Positions 26,126 through 34,893 of a stretch of DNA of 64,000 nucleotides are shown here, one piece after another. Source of the DNA: Nitrospinota bacterium. Lineage in GTDB: Bacteria > JADFOP01. Positions within the stretch are counted from its first letter, which is position 1. Every line of letters starts with the position of its first letter. The notes below the pieces were generated by a model. The model was not told the origin of the DNA. It ran no database searches and saw nothing but the letters and a program-made list of their open reading frames with translations. The DNA is taken from assembly GCA_022562795.1 (NCBI GenBank), contig JADFOP010000007.1, positions 6,120 through 70,119 on the forward strand. Reading direction: 5' to 3'. The translations under genes were made by a program, and so were the position numbers.

Positions 26126-26917
26126 CTAGTCAGGCCTGGCGGCGTGGATGGCGACCACCTCGACCTGGCTTCTCAGGGGCTTTTCGCCCCAAACGCGAAA
26201 GAATTGCTCATCGACGAGGGGCGAGGCGGCCTCCCTCTCCGTGGCCGAGAGCCCGCCTAGGAAGCGGCCCTCAGTGGCTGACTCCCAGTAAGCTACAAGC
26301 GACGACGGGGTGTCGAAAGCCATCTGGGCCACGATGCGTTGAGCGGACACCCCTGCAAAGCCGGCCCCCCGTGCGAGGTCAAGCCAATCTTCCAGGGACC
26401 GGCGGGACCAGGTCGCCAACCCGCTCGCCCCGTCCCGGTGGGTGGCGAAGGTCGAATGACTGAAAATCGCCTCCTCCAGGGCTTCTACGAGCGGCGGGTG
26501 ACTCAAAGGAAAGGTAAACGCCAAGGGCCCACCGGGCTTGAGCGACCGGAAGACGGCGCCAAGCGCCTGAGCCGGATCGTCAATGCGGTGGAGTAACAGG
26601 TTGGAGTATACCAGGTCGACGGCCGAGTCCCCGAGGGCCTCCAGCTCCGCCGGGCCGCCTTGCTGGAATGTCACATTGCCAGCCCTGTAGAAGCGCCGGG
26701 CCAACTGAACCCTCCCCTCCGACGGCTCAAGGCCGATTACCTGACCATCGGGAACGACCAGATGGGCGGCATCGATGGCGAGCCGGCCGGTGGCGCTCCC
26801 GAACTCCAAAACCCGCATCCCCGGGCCAATGGCTAGGCTGCGGAGCAACGCCGTCCCGCAGTCATAGTCCCAATCGCCGGTGCGGTGATAGGTCTCGGCC
26901 AGCTCCAGCGCCCCCAT
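26126..26917 (-). CDS. Class I SAM-dependent methyltransferase
   Basis: A Rossmann-fold methyltransferase of 263 residues. The SAM-binding motif I is MRVLEFGSATGRLAIDAA, motif II the acidic end of VIGLEPSEGRV, and motif IV AVDLVYSNLLLHRIDD. The first 30 residues (ETYHRTGDWDYDCGTALLR) resemble UbiE/COQ5-like relatives. Substrate cannot be assigned. The start is ATG 26917 or a GTG three codons upstream. It is cotranscribed with the small downstream gene. Confidence 0.75.
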   Translation of the reverse strand: MGALELAETYHRTGDWDYDCGTALLRSLAIGPGMRVLEFGSATGRLAIDAAHLVVPDGQVIGLEPSEGRVQLARRFYRAGNVTFQQGGPAELEALGDSAVDLVYSNLLLHRIDDPAQALGAVFRSLKPGGPLAFTFPLSHPPLVEALEEAIFSHSTFATHRDGASGLATWSRRSLEDWLDLARGAGFAGVSAQRIVAQMAFDTPSSLVAYWESATEGRFLGGLSATEREAASPLVDEQFFRVWGEKPLRSQVEVVAIHAARPD

Positions 26918-26975
26918 GATCGTCACCCGCGAAACGATCCAAGCCTTCTAGATAACCGTTTCGATATCAATGGTT

Positions 26976-27578
26976 TTATCGCAAAGCACTCCGGCCTTCG
27001 ATTGCTTTGCCCAGAGTCAATTTGTCGGCGTATTGAATGTCTCCACCCATCGGGACCCCTCTCGCAATACGGGTGATCTCGACATCCAGGGGTCTGAGCC
27101 GACGAGCTAGGTACAATGCTGTGGCCTCCCCCTCGGTGGTTGGGCTGGTGGCCAGGATGACCTCCCGAACGTCTCCCGACCGGCACCGCTCCTCGAGCGG
27201 TCCGATCTGGAGCTCCTCCGGGCCAACGCCGTCAAGCGGAGATATGACTCCCTGGAGGACGTGATAGTGGCCGTTGAATACCCCGGTCCGCTCTATGGCA
27301 TACAGGTCGTCGGGAGCCTCGACCACACATACAACAGCGGGGTCGCGCTTGGGGTCGGAGCAGAGAGCGCAGAGCGTCTCATCGGCCAGACCCCCGCAAA
27401 TCGAACAGAAGCGGATCGCCTCTTTGATCTCGGCGATGGCCCCGGCCAGCCCTAATACATCGTCCTTGGGGGCCTTCAGGAGCCAGAAGGCGAGCCGCTC
27501 CGCCGTCCTCTCTCCGATTCCAGGGAGTTTCTTTAAGTAAGCGATAAGGTTTGAGAGGCTCTTAGGACGCCGGGTCAT
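26976..27578 (-). CDS. recR: Recombination mediator protein RecR
   Basis: Works with RecF/RecO to load RecA at gaps. The 200-residue protein has the N-terminal helix-hairpin-helix (KKLPGIGERTAERLAFWLL), the four-Cys zinc finger (CSICGGLADETLCALC), and the Toprim domain (VVCVVEAPDDLYAIERTG ... EVILATSPTTEGEATALYLA). The C-terminal Walker-like GVPMGGDIQYADKLTLGKAIEGR is intact. It follows ybaB and dnaX, the usual dnaX-ybaB-recR arrangement. Confidence 0.96.
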   Translation of the reverse strand: MTRRPKSLSNLIAYLKKLPGIGERTAERLAFWLLKAPKDDVLGLAGAIAEIKEAIRFCSICGGLADETLCALCSDPKRDPAVVCVVEAPDDLYAIERTGVFNGHYHVLQGVISPLDGVGPEELQIGPLEERCRSGDVREVILATSPTTEGEATALYLARRLRPLDVEITRIARGVPMGGDIQYADKLTLGKAIEGRSALR

Positions 27579-27590
27579 GCTATCCCTTCT

Positions 27591-27920
27591 TCATCGACCG
27601 AGGAGGCCCATCAGGTCAAAAGGGAGTCCAAGGCTACCCGTCAGCCTCTTCATTTCCTCGGTCTCGAGGGCCTGAGCCTTTCGAAGCGCTTCGTTTACGG
27701 CAGCGCAGATGAGGTCCTGGAGCATTTCGACGTCAGCCGAGTCCACCACCTGTGTGTCTACGTCCACCGATAGAATTTCTCGCCGCCCGTTTGCCACTAC
27801 TTTGACCATCCCGCCGCCGACAGTAGCCTCCACGGTTCGGCCGGCAAGCTTTTCCTGGAGCTTGGAGAGCTCGGCCTGCATATTTTGGGCCGTCTTCATA
27901 AGATCGATGAGGCCTTTCAC
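27591..27920 (-). CDS. YbaB/EbfC nucleoid-associated protein
   Basis: A 109-residue DNA-binding protein of the YbaB/EbfC family: MKGLIDLMKTAQNMQAELSK, then VEATVGGGMVKVVANGRREI and DLICAAVNEALRKAQ. It starts with GTG 27920, with AAAAGGAG upstream. It lies between dnaX and recR, the conserved context of this family. Confidence 0.93.
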   Translation of the reverse strand: MKGLIDLMKTAQNMQAELSKLQEKLAGRTVEATVGGGMVKVVANGRREILSVDVDTQVVDSADVEMLQDLICAAVNEALRKAQALETEEMKRLTGSLGLPFDLMGLLGR

Positions 27921-27954
27921 GCGATTTCTCCTTTTGATGAGGCGGGTAGAGCCC

Positions 27955-29679
27955 TCAATCCTCTGTTGCGGGGAGAATGCCTTCCTCGATAATCGTGCCG
28001 CCTAAGGTCTCCATAGCCTCCTGGACCATACCATCATGGTGGTCCTCGCCAGGGTGGCCAGGGGGGGCAGGGGAGCCCGTCCCCGGGGCCGCTTTATGGA
28101 GATCAGGGCTTGGTGGGCTCGCCTGGTCGTCAGCCCGGACGACCTGGAGCCTCAAGGAGCGACCTGCCAGGCGCCCGGCCTCCTCTTCAACGAGGCGTCG
28201 GTGCTCGTCCTCTTCGAAATAGGTTGCGCAAAAGGGCGCGACAAAGCTGACGGCGAGGTTACGCTGGTCAAGGGAGACAGGGTGGCCCTCCTTGAGGAGC
28301 TGCGCCACCCGGAAGGCCCGTTGTTCGACGGCTATGATAAGCCGCTCCCAGAGGCCCTCCAGGGTATCGGGTGGAGTCCTTACCGAAGGGGCCGGCAATG
28401 TGGGGCTTGCATCGAGATCTGTCGGCTCGGAGACGACCTCGGGAGTCTCTACAACAGCCTCCGCCACGCTCCCTTCCATCTCGAAGAGGGTCGGCTCCCT
28501 GGGAGCCTCCGTCCCCGAAACTCCTTGCGAGCTGCGGGTCGCCTCCTCCAGAACGGCAAGTTTGGAGAGAATATCCTCCATGGGGGTCACCGGCTCCAAG
28601 GAGGCCAGCCTGAGCAAAGCAGCTTCGAGGACCCACTGGGGCGCGTCGGCACCGCGCACGGCCAGCTCAGCCTGGTGCAGCCCCTCGAAGAGGCGATGTA
28701 GGCTCTCGGCGGAGAACTGGCGGGCCTGCGCCTGCACCTCTGCCACAACTGCTTCGGAGTATGGAACGAGGCCCGCAGGCTCCTTCACCGAACGACATAC
28801 CAGGAGATGTCGGATGTATTCCAGCAGGTCTCGGCAGAAAACCCGAAGGTCTTGCCCGTGGGCGACCAGGTCCGCAACAACTTCCAAGAGTTTGGCGGCA
28901 CCACCCGTCCGGACGGCCTCCACCACACGAGCCAGCAACACCTGGTCGGCCCGGCCCAACAGGACAGCCACATCACCAGCCTCGACAGTTTTGCCAGCTA
29001 GGGCCACGAGTTGATCCAAGAGGCCAAGGGCATCCCGGATGCTTCCCTCTGCCGCCCGGGCAATGAGGGCGACCCCTTCATCGGGGATCGTGAAGTCCTC
29101 TTTAGCACAGACTCGCTTGATGTGGGCCGCGATCTCGGTCGGGGAGAGCTGACGAAAGTCGAATCGCTGGCAACGCGAGAGAACGGTTTCGGGGATTTTG
29201 TGGGGCTCGGTCGTGGCGAAGACGAAGTGTACGTGGGAGGGCGGCTCTTCCAGTGTCTTCAGTAATGCGTTAAAGGCTTCCTTAGTAAACATATGGACTT
29301 CGTCAATAATGTATACCTTGCAGGGGCTCTTAGCAGGTATGTACTGGAGCTTCTCCTGGAGTTCACGTACATTTTCAATGCGGCGGTAAGTAGCCCCGTC
29401 GATCTCGACCACATCGGGACTCGTCCCGGCGCGAATCTCCTTACAGTTCTCGCAGGAGTCACACGGCGTAGGCGTAGGGCCCTCCCGGCAGTTGAGGGCC
29501 TTGGCGAGGATGCGGGCGGTGGTGGTCTTCCCCACACCCCGGGCCCCGCTGAAGCAGTAGGCGTGGGCGACTCGGCTATCGGTTATTGCGTTTTTCAACG
29601 TCTGCGTAACATGGTCTTGGCCAACGACGTCTTCAAATTTCTGGGGACGCCAAGTGCGGGCTAGGACCTGGTAGCTCAC
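27955..29679 (-). CDS. dnaX: DNA polymerase III subunit gamma/tau
   Basis: The clamp-loader ATPase. The 574-residue protein has Walker A FSGARGVGKTTTARILAKAL near residue 45, a zinc-binding cluster (CREGPTPTPCDSCENC), Walker B YIIDEVHMFTKEAFNALLKTLEEPP and the SRC motif TVLSRCQRFDFR. Residues after about 380 are the low-complexity linker and C-terminal region that contacts other subunits. GTG start at 29679 with GGGAGG upstream. I saw no clear frameshift signal for making a short gamma form. Confidence 0.95.
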   Translation of the reverse strand: MSYQVLARTWRPQKFEDVVGQDHVTQTLKNAITDSRVAHAYCFSGARGVGKTTTARILAKALNCREGPTPTPCDSCENCKEIRAGTSPDVVEIDGATYRRIENVRELQEKLQYIPAKSPCKVYIIDEVHMFTKEAFNALLKTLEEPPSHVHFVFATTEPHKIPETVLSRCQRFDFRQLSPTEIAAHIKRVCAKEDFTIPDEGVALIARAAEGSIRDALGLLDQLVALAGKTVEAGDVAVLLGRADQVLLARVVEAVRTGGAAKLLEVVADLVAHGQDLRVFCRDLLEYIRHLLVCRSVKEPAGLVPYSEAVVAEVQAQARQFSAESLHRLFEGLHQAELAVRGADAPQWVLEAALLRLASLEPVTPMEDILSKLAVLEEATRSSQGVSGTEAPREPTLFEMEGSVAEAVVETPEVVSEPTDLDASPTLPAPSVRTPPDTLEGLWERLIIAVEQRAFRVAQLLKEGHPVSLDQRNLAVSFVAPFCATYFEEDEHRRLVEEEAGRLAGRSLRLQVVRADDQASPPSPDLHKAAPGTGSPAPPGHPGEDHHDGMVQEAMETLGGTIIEEGILPATED

Positions 29680-29790
29680 GGCCGGGCCTCCCGGATGGCG
29701 GGGAAATGGTTTAGTAGTCGTGAGTCTATCACTTGAATAGGGTCAGGGCCGCCATTGATTCAGACGGCGGCCCCCCAACTCAACGATTGG

Positions 29791-29879
29791 CGGAGAGAGT
29801 GGGATTCGAACCCACGAGGGGGTTTGACCCCCCTACACGCTTTCCAGGCGTGCCCCTTCAGCCTCTCGGGCATCTCTCC
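29791..29879 (-). tRNA. tRNA-Ser (anticodon GGA)
   Basis: Acceptor stem GGAGAGA / TCTCTCC with G discriminator; anticodon loop CTGGAAA closed by CACGC/GCGTG; long variable arm of a class II tRNA; T-loop GGTTCGAATCC. An encoded CCA follows at 29790-29788. Reads UCC and UCU. Confidence 0.95.
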
Positions 29880-29921
29880 ATGCGATCGCCATCGGCCCAC
29901 CAGCGACCTAATTTCTGCTGG

Positions 29922-30012
29922 CGGAGAGTGAGGGATTCGAACCCCCGGTACCGGTCGCCCGGTACACCAGATTTCGAATCTGGCGCCTTCAACCTGACTC
30001 GGCCAACTCTCC
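29922..30012 (-). tRNA. tRNA-Ser (anticodon CGA)
   Basis: Acceptor GGAGAGT / ACTCTCC, G discriminator and encoded CCA at 29921-29919; anticodon loop TTCGAAA in stem CCAGA/TCTGG; extended variable arm. 91 nt. Reads UCG. Confidence 0.95.
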
Positions 30013-30028
30013 GCGGGTAATTCAATGG

Positions 30029-30102
30029 CGCGCCCAGTAGGACTCGAACCTACGGCCTCCGGATCCGCAATCCGACGCTCTATCCTCCTGAGCTATGGGC
30101 GC
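30029..30102 (-). tRNA. tRNA-Arg (anticodon GCG)
   Basis: Acceptor GCGCCCA / TGGGCGC, G discriminator, encoded CCA at 30028-30026; D-arm GCTC/GAGC; anticodon loop TTGCGGA gives GCG; T-arm GTAGG/CCTAC. Most bacteria read CGN arginine codons with an ACG anticodon edited to inosine; an unmodified G34 copy reads CGC and CGU directly. Confidence 0.93.
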
Positions 30103-30152
30103 ACCAAATGTTAAATCATTGAGCCTATCAGGAGCCGTTCTCGAATTAAGTT

Positions 30153-30243
<91 letters not shown>

Positions 30244-30269
30244 CAAACACTTTGGCGAATAGAGGGTGG

Positions 30270-30358
30270 CGGAGGGAGTAGGATTCGAACCTACGGTCCC
30301 AGTTCCCCGGGACAGCGGTTTTCAAGACCGCCGCCTTAAGCCACTCGGCCATCCCTCC
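30270..30358 (-). tRNA. tRNA-Ser (anticodon TGA)
   Basis: Acceptor GGAGGGA / TCCCTCC, G discriminator, encoded CCA at 30269-30267; anticodon loop CTTGAAA in stem GCGGT/ACCGC; long variable arm. Reads UCA. It is not a selenocysteine tRNA, whose anticodon would be TCA. The following interval 30359-30538 shows no feature. Confidence 0.95.
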
Positions 30359-30538
30359 AATGATTTGCGCCTCTACATGGGTTGGCTACCCGGTCGATTT
30401 AAATCCAACGCGGACCTCGGCCTATCTCTACCATCCGTCCTGTTCAATGTCAACCCGAGGGTCCTCAAGCAAAAGGCTGGAAACGGCCTCTTCGGAGTGC
30501 TAAATTAGAGTGTATGGCAAATCAAAAAGGGGGGCTAC

Positions 30539-30742
30539 ATGCCTTACTGTCTAAATTGCGACAATTCAAATAAATTCGTATACGAGTGTCACACGCACGA
30601 ACTGGTCACCTTCGACGACCTGGGTCGCCTCTCTACCCAAAACGTTTTGGCTAGCACGACGCTTAAGATAAAGTGCTACCTCTGCAACAGCGAAGAGGTG
30701 GATGGATCGCAGGCGTCGGAAGAAAGGGCCTGGGAGGGTTGA
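30539..30742 (+). CDS. Small CxxC protein, possible zinc ribbon
   Basis: A 67-residue frame from ATG 30539 with AAAGGGGGG five to ten bases upstream. Two CxxC pairs, PYCLNCDNSN and IKCYLCNSEE, could form one zinc site. No further homology is recognised. It converges with the XRE regulator gene, the stops being 15 nt apart. Moderately supported by the ribosome site and the paired cysteines only. Confidence 0.45.
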   Translation: MPYCLNCDNSNKFVYECHTHELVTFDDLGRLSTQNVLASTTLKIKCYLCNSEEVDGSQASEERAWEG

Positions 30743-30757
30743 TGGGACGGGCCGTCT

Positions 30758-31099
30758 CTACGACAGCTTCTTGAGCAAAGCCAAGGCCTCTTTGTTGTCG
30801 GGAAAGACCTCTCTCAGTACGCGGATGGCCTGCCGCCGCTTTCTCTGGCTTAAACCTTTCATGTGAGTTTCCAGCGTCTTGGCGGGGCGCCGAGGCGTGC
30901 GCTGAAAGAACCCATGGAGCCGCATCTTATAGCAGCCCGCCAGCTTCTCCAGCGTCTCCACGTTGACACGCCTCTTGTTGTTCTCCAGCATTGAGAGATA
31001 CGAAACCCCCACCCCCGTCCTGCTGGAAACTTCACTAAGCGATAATTTGCGCTCTTTGCGAATTTCCTTCAATCGCTTACCTATGTCATATGACTTCAT
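30758..31099 (-). CDS. XRE-family helix-turn-helix regulator
   Basis: A 113-residue regulator. The HTH covers residues 5-60: IGKRLKEIRKERKLSLSEVS, SRTGVGVSYLSMLENNKRRV, VETLEKLAGCYKM. The C-terminal half is basic (TPRRPAKTLETHMKGLSQRKRRQAIRVL) and unlike known sensor domains. I use ATG 31099 because GGAGGATAATCTT immediately precedes it. A consensus promoter with an inverted repeat across its -10 box lies 110 nt upstream, suggesting autoregulation. Confidence 0.8.
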   Translation of the reverse strand: MKSYDIGKRLKEIRKERKLSLSEVSSRTGVGVSYLSMLENNKRRVNVETLEKLAGCYKMRLHGFFQRTPRRPAKTLETHMKGLSQRKRRQAIRVLREVFPDNKEALALLKKLS

Positions 31100-31208
31100 A
31101 AGATTATCCTCCCCCTCCGTGGAGACCACCCCTGGGGCGGCGCCTCTGATGAGCAGCCAGGGCTCGCCCTCGGCGTTTGTGCCAAATGTGTCTTTTCCCA
31201 GAGTGGAA

Positions 31209-31237
31209 AAAATACCACCTTACCTCGAAACAGTCAA
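31209..31237 (-). promoter_or_regulatory. Promoter with operator-like repeat for the XRE regulator
   Basis: Minus strand: TTGACT (31237-31232), 17 nt, TATTTT (31214-31209). GTGG and CCAC arms flank the -10 box (31218-31203), a possible binding site for the regulator itself. The rest of 31100-31444 shows nothing else. Confidence 0.5.
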
Positions 31238-31444
31238 GTCTTTTTCCTCTTGTGGAGCCGCTCACCGCCCCCAATTATGAAACTCCCCGGCTGAATTGAG
31301 CATCCGGCGCGCTAATGGCCGTAAGTGGGGACCGGGAGGGCACCACGCGAGAGGTTCTCCCCGGGGCGGCCCAACACCCATATGATGGTGGATGCGGTAC
31401 TTGTCACGCCTAATATGTTTCTGGCGACGAGAGGTGAATTCTGC

Positions 31445-32146
31445 TTACGGCGATTTAGGAGCCATCTGGCTCAGGGCTTTGGTGAAGGCGGGATTGACCT
31501 TGTAGCCTAGACGTTCGGCCTCCTCCACCGATTGCCAGGCGAGGGTGAAGTTCTTTACCCCAAAGTAGGCGACGGCAAGCAAGTAATGGGCCTCAGGCAA
31601 GAAAGGGGCCTCGGCGTTGCTGGCATTTAAGGCGATGGATTTCGTGAGTTCTTCTATGGCTTCGGGGTAGCGCCCCTGCTCGCGGCCATAGAGTTTGCCT
31701 AAGTACAAATGAGCCAAGGCTTGGGCGGGGTCGAGGTCGACGGTCTTCTGATAATGCTCTATCGCCTTAGGGTAATTCTTCGTTAGTTGGTAAGCTCTGG
31801 CCAAGTTGAATTGGAACGTTGCCGAGGTGGGCCGTAAAGCTACGGCCTTCTCGAAGGGGTCGATGGCGTCGCGGAATCGCCCCATCCTCATGTAGGTAAC
31901 CCCCAAGTAATTGAAGGCGAAGGAGTTGTCAGGGTCGATGGTGCTGGCTTCCTTGAATGCTTGCACGGCCTCGGGCAGACGGCCCTCCTTGGAAGCCCGA
32001 AGCCCCTCTTGAAGGTATCCTTCGGCTTTGGCGGAAGCCTTTTCCTCTCCTCCTGAAGTCCCTGACCCTATGATGAGCGTAAGGAACCCCACCCCAAGAC
32101 ACAGGGCAACAATAAATAAGGCTCTGTGAGAGCGGTTGGGTCCCAT
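31445..32146 (-). CDS. Membrane-anchored TPR protein
   Basis: A 233-residue protein with an N-terminal membrane anchor or signal (HRALFIVALCLGVGFLTLIIG, residues 7-27, within the limit of one helix) and about five TPR units from residue 40: GLRASKEGRLPEAVQAFKEA, YLGVTYMRMGRFRDAIDPFE, LARAYQLTKNYPKAIEHYQK, YLGKLYGREQGRYPEAIEEL and a final one. Probably a periplasm-facing scaffold. It begins 12 nt after the lipoprotein gene and is likely cotranscribed with it. Confidence 0.75.
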   Translation of the reverse strand: MGPNRSHRALFIVALCLGVGFLTLIIGSGTSGGEEKASAKAEGYLQEGLRASKEGRLPEAVQAFKEASTIDPDNSFAFNYLGVTYMRMGRFRDAIDPFEKAVALRPTSATFQFNLARAYQLTKNYPKAIEHYQKTVDLDPAQALAHLYLGKLYGREQGRYPEAIEELTKSIALNASNAEAPFLPEAHYLLAVAYFGVKNFTLAWQSVEEAERLGYKVNPAFTKALSQMAPKSP

Positions 32147-32157
32147 CGAGATTAACC

Positions 32158-33129
32158 TTAGGGGAGCCTATATTTCTTGTAAGCGCTTTGTTTGAAGTCC
32201 ACCCCGCCGCCGCGTCGAAGAGCGTAGGACTCCAGGTCGCCGGTTGGAGCCTCAGCACACCCGGCTCCCGGCCAGAAGGAGAGCCCTGATTCGCACCGCT
32301 TTTGGTTCTCGAAGAAGATATACGGGTGCTCCTCCTGTGGTCTATAGATATACCAGACGTATCGAATCCTCAGGGGCCTGCCGCCTCGAACGGCCGACTC
32401 GCTAAGAAAAGGACCCGATAGAACACCATCCTCATCGACCCCGAACCAATTCTTCTTGACCGCGTAGTAGTCCTTGAATTGACGTTCGAGGGTGGCTTCC
32501 CGCTCCTCCAGACGGTCGAGCGTATCCAGGAGCCGCCCCAAGATTGTGTCTACATGTCGAAGGGGCTTACTGTGCATCTCGCTGATTCTTCCCTCCAGTT
32601 GCTTCGTCTCCTGGTACACCTCCTCAACGGCAAGCACATACTGCGCGACGCGAAAGCGAGGGGCTTCGGGCCGATCCAGGACATGGGAAAACCCGCGGAG
32701 ATCGGATACCGAGCGAATCTGGATTAGAAAGTCGTCGTTGATGTCATCTGCATGAGCGTAGATTATACCGCTTACGGCCTCCCGGAGCGCATTTGCCCGC
32801 TGTTGAGCTTCTCGAATCCCCTCTAAATTTGGGCTTTTCGGAGGCGGGACGTCGTTACACTCGCATCCGCCGGCATAGTGGGGCTCGAAGCGGTATAGTT
32901 TCTTCCAGCCGGCTAGAGCATGGTGGCGGGCGGCTTGGCAATCAGCCAGGGAAAGGCCTTCGCGATCGACTCCCTGGTTTCCCAACGAAGTGCCGCCACT
33001 CGTCGTCTCTTCCCAATGCCACCAGCCCTGGCACATCTGTGTTTCCGGCGGCGGCCCTTGGGCTACAAATCCGCATCCTGCCAGTCCAAGCAGGAGGGCA
33101 AGGAGCCCAATCAGGCTTAATTGGCGCAA
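32158..33129 (-). CDS. Predicted lipoprotein, unknown function
   Basis: A 323-residue protein with a clear lipoprotein signal: MRQLSLIGLLALLLGLAGC, lipobox LAGC with Cys19. The mature part is charged, helical in the middle (TKQLEGRISEMHSKPLRHVD) and has a beta-like C-terminus (PLRIRYVWYIYRPQEEHPYI). No family is recognised. The start is TTG 33129, supported by AGGAGGA a few bases upstream and by the position of the signal peptide. Confidence 0.65.
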   Translation of the reverse strand: MRQLSLIGLLALLLGLAGCGFVAQGPPPETQMCQGWWHWEETTSGGTSLGNQGVDREGLSLADCQAARHHALAGWKKLYRFEPHYAGGCECNDVPPPKSPNLEGIREAQQRANALREAVSGIIYAHADDINDDFLIQIRSVSDLRGFSHVLDRPEAPRFRVAQYVLAVEEVYQETKQLEGRISEMHSKPLRHVDTILGRLLDTLDRLEEREATLERQFKDYYAVKKNWFGVDEDGVLSGPFLSESAVRGGRPLRIRYVWYIYRPQEEHPYIFFENQKRCESGLSFWPGAGCAEAPTGDLESYALRRGGGVDFKQSAYKKYRLP

Positions 33130-33303
33130 GGCAATTCCTCCTCAAATGATTTTTGTGATGGTAGCACAGGCCCATCTTAGGAGGCAACCGGGCGGGGTAA
33201 GATCAGCGCTCGTCGGGCCTTTACGGGCGGGCGGGAGCGGCGAAACACAACACCCCAGGCCCCACAGCCTCCATCATACCGAGTCAGCCCCCTTCCACAG
33301 GAA

Positions 33304-34521
33304 CTACGTCACCCGACTGGCCGCAAGGCTCCGACGGATGGGTTTACGCATAGCGAGGAATGCTGCTGCAGTTGCTACCATCATCGCACCGTTCAGGATG
33401 AAGCCGACACCATGACCCCACGGCTGGCTGACGACCCCCGCCAGGTAGGCGAACAGCCCCGACGAAAACATATTGATGGTTAAGATGAAGCCAAAGTGGC
33501 CTCCCATTCGAGTATTGGGAAAGATGAGGCTCAAGAGGATGGGGTTCAGGATGAAGAAGAAGGCATCCCCCAATGTGTGGAGGAGCCTGATGGCCACCAG
33601 GCCTGCGAAGGAGCCGGCGAAGGCGGTCGCAGCCTGGAAGATGCCCGACCAAGCCAGGCCAAGGCTCAAAACGACAACCACCCGTCGGGTACGGTCGAAG
33701 GCGTGGCCGGCCAACAGGCCGATGCCGGCGATCCAGACCCCCACACAGGCGTATACGAGGCCGACCTGGGATGAGCCTAACCCAATCATCTCTGTCATCA
33801 GAAGCGTCAGGGAGGTCCGCTCCACACCGGCGTGGGAAGCGACCACAAAGGTGGAGGCTACGAGGAATAGTACGGCTGGGCGCTTCAGGTCGTCGCGGTA
33901 GCGGGCGATTTCGAAGCGAATCGGTCTGGTGTCGGGAAGGTAGGCTACCAACAAGCCTAGGAGGGCAAAGCCGCCCAAAGCGATTGCAAAGAGGGTCTCC
34001 ATAGGAAAGCGGGTCAAAAGCAGCCCACCCAGGAGGGGACCAAAGCCGTAGCCCAGAACCGTCCCGGCGAAGATGGTTGCGATTCTTACCCCCCGCTGCT
34101 CATCTCCCAAGAGTTTGAAATAGAGAGTGTTTAAGGGAATGTAGAAGCAGGTGAAGCCAACTCCGCCGATGATAAAGACTGCGATCAGGCCTACCGTGCC
34201 ATTGAAGAGAGCCAAGCCCCCGGCAAACGCCATGTTGAGCCCGACACCAACAAACATGAGGCGCTTAGGAGAAAAGCGGTCGGAGACGATGCCGAAGGGT
34301 GCCACAAGAAGGCAGGTCGAAAGGGCGAGGATAGCCATGAAGCCTCCTATCGCGTGGCTTCCAAACCCCAACGCCCGTAGGTGCACTGGCAGGTAAGCCA
34401 GCAGCATCCAATCGGTAAGGTTAAAGAAAAAGACGCACGAGGCGAAGAGAAGACTCTTGCGGGTCGGTAATAAAGGACGGGGTTCGGTCGTCCCCCGCAC
34501 CCCTGGCCCTGAGGGTCTCAC
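33304..34521 (-). CDS. Major facilitator superfamily transporter
   Basis: A 12-helix inner-membrane transporter of up to 405 residues. The loop 2-3 motif is present as APFGIVSDRFSPKRLMFVG, and the second half repeats it as AGHAFDRTRRVVVVLS. Helix boundaries are clear throughout. The start is uncertain: the longest frame begins at GTG 34521 without a ribosome site, and the first helix begins only near residue 22. Substrate unknown. Confidence 0.75.
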   Translation of the reverse strand: MRPSGPGVRGTTEPRPLLPTRKSLLFASCVFFFNLTDWMLLAYLPVHLRALGFGSHAIGGFMAILALSTCLLVAPFGIVSDRFSPKRLMFVGVGLNMAFAGGLALFNGTVGLIAVFIIGGVGFTCFYIPLNTLYFKLLGDEQRGVRIATIFAGTVLGYGFGPLLGGLLLTRFPMETLFAIALGGFALLGLLVAYLPDTRPIRFEIARYRDDLKRPAVLFLVASTFVVASHAGVERTSLTLLMTEMIGLGSSQVGLVYACVGVWIAGIGLLAGHAFDRTRRVVVVLSLGLAWSGIFQAATAFAGSFAGLVAIRLLHTLGDAFFFILNPILLSLIFPNTRMGGHFGFILTINMFSSGLFAYLAGVVSQPWGHGVGFILNGAMMVATAAAFLAMRKPIRRSLAASRVT

Positions 34522-34543
34522 CAGACAATATCCACCTTATCGA

Positions 34544-34876
34544 CTAGCCCTGTTTCTTAAACCTGGGGGGCTTGTACTCAATAAACGGACGGTAGACGAG
34601 ATAGGGAACGAGCGCGGCACCGACAACATCTTCTACGACGATCGTGGGTCGTATGTACAAGAAGCCAGGCAGGAAATGGTTGGCCGTCATGAAGCTGAAG
34701 AAGATGTCGAACGCGAAGGAGCCCATAACGCCCAGGAGCATGAATCGCAGGACGAAGGCGCTCTTCTTCAAGTTCATCGTCTCATACATCAGCCCTAAAA
34801 TCCCTCCCACAACCAGGCCTATTACTACGGCCATGGTTAAGTGGAGCACGCTCATGGAAAAAAACTGAAAGAGCAT
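34544..34876 (-). CDS. Small integral membrane protein
   Basis: A 110-residue protein with three hydrophobic segments (TMAVVIGLVVGGILGLMYE, VLRFMLLGVMGSFAFDIFF and VEDVVGAALVPYLVY). The glycine-rich first helix recalls the small GlsB/YeaQ stress proteins, but the match is loose. It sits between the MFS and MltB genes on the same strand. Function unknown. Confidence 0.55.
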   Translation of the reverse strand: MLFQFFSMSVLHLTMAVVIGLVVGGILGLMYETMNLKKSAFVLRFMLLGVMGSFAFDIFFSFMTANHFLPGFLYIRPTIVVEDVVGAALVPYLVYRPFIEYKPPRFKKQG

Positions 34877-34893
34877 CGAGCTAAACTCCCTGG

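Noticed and set aside
29733-30020. Plus-strand frame across the tRNA genes (VGFEPTRGFDPP-like peptide)
   Set aside because: A common false protein produced by translating serine tRNA genes in antisense.
30270-30358. tRNA with TGA anticodon as a possible Sec tRNA
   Set aside because: The Sec tRNA anticodon is TCA; this one reads UCA and has ordinary serine tRNA arm lengths.
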